Shown piece after piece: positions 1-6,591 of a stretch of DNA of 7,902 nt (its first letter is position 1; each line of letters opens with the position of its first letter). The notes beneath the pieces were generated by a model, which was not told where the DNA came from, searched no databases, and saw nothing but the letters and a program-made list of their open reading frames with translations. Origin of the DNA: Candidatus Sulfotelmatobacter sp. (lineage in GTDB: Bacteria > Acidobacteriota > Terriglobia > Terriglobales > Acidobacteriaceae). The stretch is taken from contig JASHRB010000328.1 in assembly GCA_030037575.1 (NCBI GenBank), forward strand, positions 1 to 7,902, given 5' to 3'. Both the position numbers and the translations under genes were made by a program.

Positions 1-1219
1 CACGCACGTAGCGAAATTGGTCGTGAAGGCGCAGCGAATTCTCGCGAAGCATCATGTCGGGCGTCCATCCACCTCCACGGATGAGAATGTTCTTGCCGTT
101 AACCCGGAAGGTGCGGCCGCCGGTCGCGTTGAGTTCGGAAGTTACTTGGCGGACGCCGAATTCACTTTGCGTGCGGTCGCTGACCGCGCCGTCGACCTCG
201 AAGGTCATCATCAGGGGATAAAAATCAGGTTTGCCCATTTGCGCGGGCCACCAAAGGCGGGGATTCGAAAACACGAGTTGAGGAAACTGGTCGGGAGTAA
301 AGCTGATGTCTTTCGATTCGCCGGCGGCCAGTTCGACCGGTTGCTCGAAAGCGACGTTTTCGATCTGGCCTTTCAAAATCCCGTGCACTCCATGGTCCGT
401 CCCATTCTTCAATTGCGCGGTCACCGTGAGCTGTGCGGAATCATTGGCGGGAGAGTTCAACTTCGATACGACCGTCGGATAGCGAACGGCGACCGGGCCG
501 CTGGTCGTCAGATAAACTTCGCGCCACAAACCCATGTTTTTATCGGGCGGGGCGGGGTTCCAATCGACAAAGGTGATGGCAAGGTCGTTTTCCGTGGGAG
601 CGAAGATCTGAACGGCAAGAACATTTTCCGCGCCGGGCTTGACCGCCTTTGTAACGTTGAGTTCGTACGTGCGCCATGCGCCGGCAATCTCATCGGAGTC
701 GGCAATCTGTTTTCCGTTGAGCCAGATGTCCGCTCGATAGTTAATGCCCCTAAAGTTCAGCCAGATCGTTTTGCCATTGTATGATTCCGGCACGCGAAAC
801 TGCTTTCGATACCACCAGGAAACCGCGTAAGGACTGTCCGGCTGCATGGCGAGGTTGGAGAAATTTCCACCGATGGGGTAAGTCACGCCGGGAAATTGCC
901 GGAGGTTCATGGCAAAGAACGGATCTGACAGGGTTTTGTCTTTTACCAGCGCCGCCACCACCGTGGTCGGAACCGTGGCGCTGTGCCATGCCCGGGGGGT
1001 GAAGCCCGGAGTTGAAATGGTTGCGCCATCGGCTTGAACTTTTGCCGAGGATTGCAGGTTCCACGATTCCCGCAGAACGAGTTTGTCGGCTTGCCGTTCT
1101 CCACCGGAGTGCTCAGACGAAGGATCGACCGAGAAAAGAAACGGCGAGGCGGAAAGAAAGAATACGGGCAACAAGAAAAACAATCTGCGCAGGAAAAACG
1201 AGCGGTTTCCGGGATTCAT
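1..1219 (-). CDS. Secreted GH2 glycoside hydrolase, exo-beta-D-glucosaminidase-like (5' part, cut by window edge)
   Basis: The 406 visible codons read without interruption from ATG at 1219 to base 1, where the gene leaves the window. Residues 1-30 form a signal peptide: basic RR at 11-12, then a very hydrophobic stretch. Residues about 50-240 match the GH2 sugar-binding jelly roll (TPGF at 70-73, WHSATVPTTVV, SWWYRKQF, NFRGINYRADIWLNGK, and PPDKNMGLWREVYL at 224-237). Residues about 243-355 are the Ig-like domain ending in WWPAQMG and FGVRQV. Residues 367-391 (GGRTFRVNGKNILIRGGGWTPD, in part) open the TIM barrel. The motifs WxxxPPDxNMG, WWPAxMG and LIRGGGxTPD recall the CsxA-type exo-beta-D-glucosaminidases from memory. 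That enzyme removes glucosamine from the non-reducing end of chitosan oligomers. A mannosidase-type GH2 is the main alternative, because the catalytic glutamates lie outside the window. The protein is probably exported to the periplasm or outside. An in-frame ATG at 1234 lacks a ribosome binding site, so 1219 is preferred. Confidence 0.88.
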   Translation of the reverse strand, partial: MNPGNRSFFLRRLFFLLPVFFLSASPFLFSVDPSSEHSGGERQADKLVLRESWNLQSSAKVQADGATISTPGFTPRAWHSATVPTTVVAALVKDKTLSDPFFAMNLRQFPGVTYPIGGNFSNLAMQPDSPYAVSWWYRKQFRVPESYNGKTIWLNFRGINYRADIWLNGKQIADSDEIAGAWRTYELNVTKAVKPGAENVLAVQIFAPTENDLAITFVDWNPAPPDKNMGLWREVYLTTSGPVAVRYPTVVSKLNSPANDSAQLTVTAQLKNGTDHGVHGILKGQIENVAFEQPVELAAGESKDISFTPDQFPQLVFSNPRLWWPAQMGKPDFYPLMMTFEVDGAVSDRTQSEFGVRQVTSELNATGGRTFRVNGKNILIRGGGWTPDMMLRENSLRLHDQFRYVR

Positions 1220-1222
1220 TGT

Positions 1223-1228
1223 CCTCCC
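1223..1228 (-). promoter_or_regulatory. Ribosome binding site of the GH2 hydrolase
   Basis: On the minus strand GGGAGG lies three bases (ACA) before ATG at 1219. The spacing is shorter than ideal, but the match is strong and this site decides the start. The in-frame ATG at 1234 lies upstream of the site and has no purine-rich stretch of its own. Confidence 0.6.
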
Positions 1229-1274
1229 TTGCATTGACTGCGAAACCAGTGCCGCGCGTGCAGCGCGGTGGAGC

Positions 1275-1307
1275 ATTATGGATAACACGTCTATTGATAC
1301 GTTTCAA
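1275..1307 (-). promoter_or_regulatory. Probable promoter of the GH2 hydrolase
   Basis: On the minus strand TTGAAA (1302-1307) is followed after 17 bases by TATCCA (1279-1284). A better -10 hexamer, CATAAT (1275-1280), lies slightly downstream but at 21 bases from TTGAAA. Either would start transcription near 1268-1272, leaving a leader of about 50 bases. The TTGAAA box lies inside the palindrome at 1291-1310, so a protein bound there would block polymerase. Assignment is by eye. Confidence 0.35.
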
Positions 1308-1310
1308 TAG
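1291..1310. promoter_or_regulatory. Palindromic operator, LacI-family type
   Basis: CTATTGATACGTTTCAATAG is a 20-bp inverted repeat centred on CG. Nine of its ten base pairs match; only the T/T pair at 1296 and 1305 minus one step fails. The core TTGAtACGTtTCAA has the symmetrical TGA-n-ACGT-n-TCA shape with central CG that is usual for LacI/GalR-family repressor sites of sugar-use genes. It overlaps the probable -35 box of the GH2 gene and lies about 72 bases before the TATAAT box of the foldase gene. Repression of the hydrolase is therefore the likelier role. The regulator is not in the window. Confidence 0.55.
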
Positions 1311-1381
1311 CTGATTCGGCCGGGCCATTGGCGCCCGCGCGGAAGCTGAGGAGCCTGCGGAGTCGCGGCGCGGCGTTCGTT

Positions 1382-1387
1382 TATAAT
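1382..1387 (+). promoter_or_regulatory. -10 box (TATAAT) of the foldase gene
   Basis: A perfect TATAAT box stands in an otherwise GC-rich stretch, 37 bases before the ATG at 1424. Transcription would start near 1394, leaving about 30 bases of leader with the ribosome binding site in it. No good -35 hexamer is visible at 16-18 bases upstream, so activity could depend on another sigma factor or an activator. The box also argues against translation starting further upstream. Confidence 0.5.
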
Positions 1388-1408
1388 TGTCATTTCCGGC
1401 GGATATCC

Positions 1409-1413
1409 AGGAG
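1409..1413 (+). promoter_or_regulatory. Ribosome binding site fixing the foldase start at 1424
   Basis: AGGAG lies 10 bases before ATG at 1424. The same frame is open back to an ATG at 1328. That upstream start has no ribosome binding site, lies before the TATAAT box, and would place 32 arginine-rich residues ahead of the membrane anchor. Confidence 0.6.
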
Positions 1414-1423
1414 TTCTACGAAG

Positions 1424-3409
1424 ATGATCCGATTTCTGCAAACCGAAGGACCGATCAAGAAAGTTGTACTCAGCGGACTGCTGCTCATCATTTGCGCAGC
1501 CATGGTGATCGTGCTGGTTCCCGGAGGCAGCCTGGGCGGCGAATTGACGGGCGCTCCCGGCAAGGGCGTGATTGCCAAGGTGGATGGCGAAGACATCACG
1601 GTTGAGGAAGTGCGCAACACGGCACGGCAGATGCTGCAGCAGCAGGGAGCACAACTGGGCGCGAACGCCGCGATATTGATGCCATTCTTTGCGCAGCGAG
1701 CCGCGGATCAGTTGATCGACCGGGAAGCGTTGCTTGCCGAAGCACAGCACATGGGCTTCAAAGCAACTCCGCAGGAAGTAAGGGACGAATTACAGCATGG
1801 GCGATATGCCGAGTACTTTTTCCCCAGCGGGAATTTTATCGGACAGGCGGAATATGAAGGCATGTTGCAGCGGGCGAATCTGACGCCGACGACCTTCGAA
1901 GCCAACGTCGGCAAAGATATCATGATCACCAAGCTGCAGGCGCTGATCGCCGGCAGCGCATCGGTGAGCGATGCGGAGATCCGCAAGGAATTTGACCGGC
2001 AAAACACCAAGGTCAAGTTCGATTACGCGGTGCTCAGACAGGAGGACATCAAAAAAGGCCTGCATCCGACCGCGGAGGAGCTCAAAGCCTTTTACAACAG
2101 CCACCAGAAGGAGTACGTCAACTCGATTCCGGAAAAGCGGAAGGTAAAGTATGCGGTCATAGACACAGCGAAGATCCGGAACGCAATGCAGATTACGCAG
2201 GAAGAGTTGCAGGCGTACTACGACCAGCACCGCGATCAGTACCGCGTGCCAGAGCAGGTGAAGGTCAGCCATATTCTGATCAAGACTCCGTTGCCCGGCC
2301 CGGACGGGAAAGTCGATGAAAAAGGCGTAGCCGATGCACAGCGCCGGGCGGAGGACATCCTGAAGCAGTTGAGGGGTGGCGCGAATTTCGAAGACATGGC
2401 GAAGAGGTATTCGGAAGACCCGGGCAGCGCAAAAGAGGGCGGATCGCTTGGCTGGATCGGAAGAGGACGCACGGTTCCGGAGTTCGAAAAAGCCGCGTTT
2501 TCGCAGCCGATTGGGAAAATCGGCGATCTGGTCAAGAGCAGCTACGGTTTCCATATTATTCGCGTCGACGCCAGGCAAGATGCACATATGAAAAGTCGGG
2601 ACGAGGTGAAGGATGAAATTGAGCCGATCCTGAAGCGGCAGAAAGCGCAGCAAGTCGCGCAGAAAGATGCCGACGATCTGCTGGAGATGGCGCAGAAAAA
2701 AGGACTGGATACCGCGGCGGTGGCCAAGGGTTTTCCGGTTTTGGCCTCAGATTTCTTCGACCGCAAGGACGTGGTTCCGGGGCTCGGGCCTTCGCCGCAG
2801 TTTATGGACGGAGTGTTCGCGGCGGCGGAGAAATCGCCGCCGGAGATGGTGGCAACGTCGCAGGGTTTTGCGGTATTCGACTTGCTTGCGATCCAGCCGC
2901 AGTCGACGCCGACCTTCGATGACATCCGCGGCAAAGTGGAAGATCAGTTCAAGGACGAGCGATCGAGAACTTTGTTGGCTCAGAAAACGCAGGAGCTTTC
3001 TGACCGGGCCAAGGCGGAACATGACCTGAAAAAAGCGGCGAAAGAACTGGGCGCGACGATGAAGGCGAGCGATTTCGTTTTGCCCGACGGGCAGGTTCCC
3101 GATATCGGGTCGATGACCGGACAGGCCTCGGTGGCATTCGCCATGAAGCCGGGCGAGATCAGCGGGCCGATTAACAGCGGGGGCAACGGCGTGGTGATTT
3201 CTCTGCTGGAAGTGCAGGCCCCGACGGCGGCGGATTTGGCGGCCAAGCGCGATCAGATTCGGGACACGCTGCTGCAAAACAAAGAACAAGAGCTCATGGG
3301 ATTGTTCACAACCAACCTGCGCGATCAGATGGAAAAATCCGGAAAAATCAAAATCAATCAGGATGAGATGAAAACGCTGACGCGACCGGAAAGTGAATCC
3401 GGGACGTAG
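1424..3409 (+). CDS. Membrane-anchored parvulin-type peptidyl-prolyl cis-trans isomerase, PpiD/SurA-like
   Basis: This 661-residue protein is a periplasm-facing foldase: it catalyses cis-trans isomerisation at proline bonds and holds newly exported proteins. A short basic N-terminus is followed by one membrane helix (about residues 14-33). Next comes a SurA-N-like helical chaperone region (about 48-190, beginning IAKVDGEDITVEEV) and a linker with repeated AEELKAFYNSHQKEY / QEELQAYYDQHRDQY helices (217-273). The parvulin domain spans about 278-385, with VSHILI (His 283), the GGSLGWIGRG loop, and YGFHIIRV (His 377) in place, so it looks active. Two further units at about 428-533 and 534-640 resemble the end of this domain plus its following helix but lack the catalytic residues. 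Length and single anchor resemble PpiD (623 residues in E. coli) more than soluble SurA. It has its own promoter and stands 93 bases before malQ; co-transcription with malQ is possible but not shown. Confidence 0.9.
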   Translation: MIRFLQTEGPIKKVVLSGLLLIICAAMVIVLVPGGSLGGELTGAPGKGVIAKVDGEDITVEEVRNTARQMLQQQGAQLGANAAILMPFFAQRAADQLIDREALLAEAQHMGFKATPQEVRDELQHGRYAEYFFPSGNFIGQAEYEGMLQRANLTPTTFEANVGKDIMITKLQALIAGSASVSDAEIRKEFDRQNTKVKFDYAVLRQEDIKKGLHPTAEELKAFYNSHQKEYVNSIPEKRKVKYAVIDTAKIRNAMQITQEELQAYYDQHRDQYRVPEQVKVSHILIKTPLPGPDGKVDEKGVADAQRRAEDILKQLRGGANFEDMAKRYSEDPGSAKEGGSLGWIGRGRTVPEFEKAAFSQPIGKIGDLVKSSYGFHIIRVDARQDAHMKSRDEVKDEIEPILKRQKAQQVAQKDADDLLEMAQKKGLDTAAVAKGFPVLASDFFDRKDVVPGLGPSPQFMDGVFAAAEKSPPEMVATSQGFAVFDLLAIQPQSTPTFDDIRGKVEDQFKDERSRTLLAQKTQELSDRAKAEHDLKKAAKELGATMKASDFVLPDGQVPDIGSMTGQASVAFAMKPGEISGPINSGGNGVVISLLEVQAPTAADLAAKRDQIRDTLLQNKEQELMGLFTTNLRDQMEKSGKIKINQDEMKTLTRPESESGT

Positions 3410-3502
3410 CCGGCGGGCGTGGGCTTGGATTGGACCGATTTCTGTTAAGCGCGTTTCCCAAAACCATTGCAGACCGACAACTGAAAGTGCTTCCCGAGTT
3501 TC
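3410..3502. other. Intergenic gap between foldase and malQ, no clear signal
   Basis: In these 93 bases I find no convincing promoter, no hairpin followed by a T run, and no strong ribosome binding site before malQ. An in-frame TGA at 3482-3484 prevents any longer malQ reading. Read-through from the foldase gene is therefore possible. Confidence 0.4.
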
Positions 3503-5032
3503 ATGCCGTTTCCCCGCGCCGCAGGCATTCTGTTGCATCCAACGTCGTTGCCTTCGCGCGGCGGCATCGGTGATTTTGGCGCCGCGGCCTACGAGTTTGT
3601 AGATTCCCTCGCTGCGGCGCGGCAAGGACTTTGGCAGGTTCTGCCGCTCGGGCCGCTGGGCGCGGGCAATTCTCCTTATTCCTCAACTTCTGCCTTCGCC
3701 GGTAATCCTGTTTTGATCAGCCTAGAGCGGCTGGCACAGCGCGGGTGGATTCATTCCGCGAAAATGGCGGCAGCGTCTTCTGAGTGCGGGGCGGTGGAAT
3801 ATGATCGGGTCTTTGCCACGAAAATACCCTTGCTGTTCGAAGCGGGTCGCAGATTTGTAAGCTCCGCATCCGGAGCGGGGCGGCAGCGATTTGAGCAGTT
3901 CTGTGCGGAGAACGCCTGGTGGCTCGATGATTTTGTTTTGTTCGACGCACTGCGGGCGCAGAACAAACTCGCAAGCTGGAACCAGTGGCCGGCCGAGCTG
4001 GCTCGGCGCGAACCGGCCGCGCTCGAAAGAGCGCGGAAAGAATTGGCGGCCGACCTGAAGATTCGCAGCGCTTTGCAGTTTGCCTTTTACGAGCAGTGGA
4101 ATGCGCTGCGCAGGTATTGCTCCGAGCAGGCGATTCGCGTGGTGGGCGATGTTGCCATCTTTGTAAACTACGACAGCACGGATGTCTGGACGCACCGAGA
4201 ATTGTTCCGCCTGAACGAGAATCTGGATCCCGACGTCGTTTCGGGCGTACCTCCGGATTTCTTCAGTAAAACCGGGCAGCGCTGGGGAAATCCCCTTTAC
4301 CGCTGGGATGTGATGAAAGCGCGCGGGTATGAGTGGTGGATTCAGCGGCTGCGCTGGGCGACGCAAAACTGCGACTACATCCGGCTCGACCACTTTCGCG
4401 GCTTCGACCAGTTCTGGGAGATACCGGCGCACGATTCGACGGCAATGAATGGTCGCTGGGTGGACGGGCCGCGCGACCAGTTGTTCGAGAAACTGGCGGA
4501 GGCGTTGGGAGGATTGCCGTTCTTCGCCGAAGATCTTGGCTACATCACGCCGGCAGTTCACGCTTTGCGCGAACGGTTGAGAATTCCCGGCATGGCGGTC
4601 ATGCAATTTGGATTCAGCGACGATGGGGCGCACGCACACTTGCCCCATCGCGCCACGGGCAAGATCATCTACACGGGGACGCATGACAATGACACGACCA
4701 TCGGCTGGTACAAATCGAGCGCGGCCGAGCACGAGCGCCGGAACGCGGAGGCCTATCTCGGGCGCAGTGAGGACGGCATTCATTGGGCCTTTATTCGCGC
4801 GGCGCTGAGCTCACCCGCCGAGCTGGCGCTGATTCCCTTGCAGGATGTGCTGGGGCTGGGCAGCGATTGCCGCATGAACACACCCAGCCGGGATCGGGGC
4901 AACTGGCGATGGCGCTTTTCGCCAGGACAGTTCAATGGGGAGTTGGCTGCAAAGCTCGCCCGTCTCGTCGAAGTGACCGACCGCATGCCCCGGGGGATTC
5001 CGGTGCGCGCGGGCGAAGATTTCGCCGCCTGA
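3503..5032 (+). CDS. malQ: 4-alpha-glucanotransferase (amylomaltase, GH77)
   Basis: The 509-residue product is a full-length cytoplasmic amylomaltase. It moves alpha-1,4-glucan segments between maltodextrins and releases glucose, linking maltose or glycogen breakdown to glycolysis. The family hallmarks appear in order: RAAGILLHPTSLPS and GIGDFG (5-26), LWQVLPLGPLG with NSPYSSTSAFAGNP (43-69), the substrate loop GVPPDFFSKTGQRWGNPLY (248-266), RLDHFRGF with the nucleophile Asp 296, FAEDLG with the acid/base Glu 343, GTHDND with Asp 395, and QDVLGLG with RMNTP near the C-terminus (447-461). Length is normal for the bacterial-type enzyme. The start is secure because the conserved segment begins at residue 5 and a stop codon lies seven codons upstream. 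The bases before ATG (CCCGAGTTTC) give only a poor ribosome binding site. No other maltose gene lies beside it. Confidence 0.97.
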   Translation: MPFPRAAGILLHPTSLPSRGGIGDFGAAAYEFVDSLAAARQGLWQVLPLGPLGAGNSPYSSTSAFAGNPVLISLERLAQRGWIHSAKMAAASSECGAVEYDRVFATKIPLLFEAGRRFVSSASGAGRQRFEQFCAENAWWLDDFVLFDALRAQNKLASWNQWPAELARREPAALERARKELAADLKIRSALQFAFYEQWNALRRYCSEQAIRVVGDVAIFVNYDSTDVWTHRELFRLNENLDPDVVSGVPPDFFSKTGQRWGNPLYRWDVMKARGYEWWIQRLRWATQNCDYIRLDHFRGFDQFWEIPAHDSTAMNGRWVDGPRDQLFEKLAEALGGLPFFAEDLGYITPAVHALRERLRIPGMAVMQFGFSDDGAHAHLPHRATGKIIYTGTHDNDTTIGWYKSSAAEHERRNAEAYLGRSEDGIHWAFIRAALSSPAELALIPLQDVLGLGSDCRMNTPSRDRGNWRWRFSPGQFNGELAAKLARLVEVTDRMPRGIPVRAGEDFAA

Positions 5033-5139
5033 TGTCAGTCCTTTCATCCAGTGCATTGGTTTTGTGAAAAAGTCGTGAATGAGGCGAAGCGGTTTTGCGG
5101 GTGTGCGCGAATCGTGTATAGAGAAAAGGGAGGTTTTTC
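5033..5139. other. Intergenic gap between malQ and the ABC unit
   Basis: These 107 bases hold the ribosome binding site of the ATPase gene and nothing else firm. A short hairpin CCAGTGCATTGG (about 5048-5059) followed by TTTT could be a weak terminator of malQ, but its stem is only about four pairs. TATAGA at 5117-5122 is too close to the ribosome binding site to be a convincing promoter. Confidence 0.35.
5128..5133 (+). promoter_or_regulatory. Ribosome binding site deciding a TTG start
   Basis: GGGAGG is spaced six bases (TTTTTC) from TTG at 5140, which is ideal. The alternative GTG at 5149 would be 15 bases away. The site therefore supports the rare TTG codon as the true start of the ABC ATPase. 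Confidence 0.75.
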
Positions 5140-6561
5140 TTGGCCAGCGTGCCCATCATCGAGGCCCGAGCGATTGAGAAGTCCTATCCGCAGCCGGATG
5201 GCACGCGCATTCAGGTGGTGGGTCTCACGGATTTTTCGATCGAAGCGGGAAAGATCATTGCCCTGCTCGGCGCCTCGGGATGCGGGAAGTCGACGCTGCT
5301 GCGCATTCTGAGCGGACTCGCGCAGCCGACCTCCGGCGCGCTGTTCTGGCACGGAAAACCGCTGGAGGGGCAGACTCCCAACGTTGCAATCGTTTTTCAA
5401 AGTTTTGCGCTTTTCCCCTGGCTCACGGTGCTAGAGAACGTGGAAGCCCCCCTGCAGGCGCGCGGCGTGGCGGCTGTCGAGCGCCGCAAGCGCGCCCTGC
5501 GCACATTGGATACGGTTGGACTCGACGGGTTTGAAACCGCGTACCCCAAAGAACTTTCCGGGGGCATGAAGCAACGGGTGGGTTTTGCCCGCGCGCTGGT
5601 GGTCGAGCCGGAAGTTTTGTTTATGGACGAGCCGTTTTCCGCGCTTGACGTGCTCACAGCGGAGAACTTGCGCGGCGAACTGCTCGAGCTCTGGCTCAAC
5701 AAGAAGATGACCACCAGCGCAATCTTCATTGTGACGCACAACATCGAAGAAGCCGTGATGCTGGCCGACCGCATTGTCGTGCTGGGCCGAAACCCGGCGC
5801 GCATCAGGTCCGATATCAGCGTGCGTTTGCCGCGTCCGCGCGACAGAAAATCTTCGCGCTTTGTCGAGCTGGTCGATTACATCTACAAGGTTATGACCGA
5901 GCCAGACGTCGAGCATGCATTGCCCGATCCCGAAAGTACTGGGGAAATCGTTCTTCCGCAGGGCGGGTTAAAGGCAAACCCGGCCCCGGTGCGGACGACA
6001 AAGTACCAGATGTTGCCTCATGCCCGCGTAGGCGGAATCGCCGGTTTGCTCGAACTGCTGCACGATCGCGGCGGACGCGAAGATTTGTTTCGCCTGAGTG
6101 AAGACCTGGTGATGGATGTGGAGGATTTGCTGCCAATCCTTGAAGCCAGTCAGTTGCTGGGCTTCGCGTGGTTGAAAGAGGGCGACGTGCAACTCTCGCC
6201 CCGGGGAGCGGAGTTTGCTGATGCGGACATTCAAAGGCGCAAAACGCTGTTTCGCCAGGCGTCGCTCGAGCACGTGACGATTCTGAAGCAGATTGACAGC
6301 ATCCTGAAACGCAAGTCTGATCATTCCATTTCCGACGAGTTTTTTCGCGACATTCTCGACGAACATTTTTCCGAGGATGAGGTGCAACGACAGTTTGACA
6401 CGGCCATGAACTGGGGCCGCTACGCAGAGATTTTCGACTACGACAGCGAGAGCGGGATCCTGGTGCAGGCTGAAGCGGCCCCAAACGAGCTTCCGGCGGG
6501 CGAAGCGGCCGACACAAACCCAGTTGAGAAGCGCACTCCCACTCCGGCATCCAAGCCTTAA
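5140..6561 (+). CDS. ABC transporter ATP-binding protein, nitrate/sulfonate/taurine class, with C-terminal AAA-associated domain
   Basis: This 473-residue cytoplasmic ATPase drives the importer whose permease follows. The nucleotide-binding domain (about 5-250) is complete: Walker A GASGCGKST (44-52), Q-loop Gln 87 in VFQSFALFPW, signature LSGGMKQRVGFARAL (139-153), Walker B VLFMDEP with Asp 163 and Glu 164, D-loop SALD, and switch His 200 in VTHNIEEAV. The FALFPWLTVLENV stretch and RDRKSSRFVELVDYIY are typical of the NrtD/SsuB/TauB group. After a linker, residues about 296-440 form the winged-helix-like AAA-associated C-terminal domain (Pfam AAA_assoc_C): EDLLPILEASQLLGFA, LSPRGAEFADADIQRRK and AMNWGRYAEIFDYD. 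The last 30 residues are a Pro/Ala/Glu-rich tail. The gene starts at TTG and ends 30 bases before the permease gene, so the two form an operon. The substrate cannot be read from the sequence. Confidence 0.93.
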   Translation: MASVPIIEARAIEKSYPQPDGTRIQVVGLTDFSIEAGKIIALLGASGCGKSTLLRILSGLAQPTSGALFWHGKPLEGQTPNVAIVFQSFALFPWLTVLENVEAPLQARGVAAVERRKRALRTLDTVGLDGFETAYPKELSGGMKQRVGFARALVVEPEVLFMDEPFSALDVLTAENLRGELLELWLNKKMTTSAIFIVTHNIEEAVMLADRIVVLGRNPARIRSDISVRLPRPRDRKSSRFVELVDYIYKVMTEPDVEHALPDPESTGEIVLPQGGLKANPAPVRTTKYQMLPHARVGGIAGLLELLHDRGGREDLFRLSEDLVMDVEDLLPILEASQLLGFAWLKEGDVQLSPRGAEFADADIQRRKTLFRQASLEHVTILKQIDSILKRKSDHSISDEFFRDILDEHFSEDEVQRQFDTAMNWGRYAEIFDYDSESGILVQAEAAPNELPAGEAADTNPVEKRTPTPASKP

Positions 6562-6573
6562 CTGATTTCAATC

Positions 6574-6579
6574 GAAGGA
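6574..6579 (+). promoter_or_regulatory. Ribosome binding site of the permease gene
   Basis: GAAGGA lies 12 bases before ATG at 6592. Spacing is long but no better candidate exists. It lies in the 30-base gap after the ATPase stop codon, which has no room for a terminator and supports translation from one transcript. Confidence 0.45.
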
Positions 6580-6591
6580 AAGTTCCAGTTC

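Noticed and set aside
17..784. Open frame of 255 codons on the plus strand
   Set aside because: It lies opposite the GH2 gene, whose minus-strand translation carries clear family motifs throughout. The plus-strand product shows no recognisable domain.
980..1010. Possible frameshift in the GH2 gene at a run of six G
   Set aside because: Careful count gives six G, which keeps TPGFTPRAWHSATVPTTV in one frame from the signal peptide to the edge of the window. No shift is needed.
1790..2653. Open frame of 287 codons on the minus strand
   Set aside because: Antisense to the foldase gene, which has full domain support. The product is unlike any family I recognise.
2747..3625. Open frame of 292 codons on the minus strand
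   Set aside because: Antisense to the end of the foldase gene and the start of malQ, crossing both. It is a high-GC shadow frame.
3722..4783. Open frame of 353 codons on the minus strand
   Set aside because: Fully antisense to malQ, whose catalytic motifs are intact. No domain is visible in the product.
5048..5063. CCAGTGCATTGG plus TTTT as a terminator of malQ
   Set aside because: The stem has about four pairs including a G-T wobble, which is too weak to call.
5117..5122. TATAGA as a -10 box for the ABC unit
   Set aside because: Transcription would start at about 5129, inside the ribosome binding site, and the upstream TTGCGG is a poor -35 box.
5891..6571. Open frame of 226 codons on the minus strand
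   Set aside because: Antisense to the C-terminal domain of the ABC ATPase. Its arginine- and proline-rich composition is typical of a shadow.
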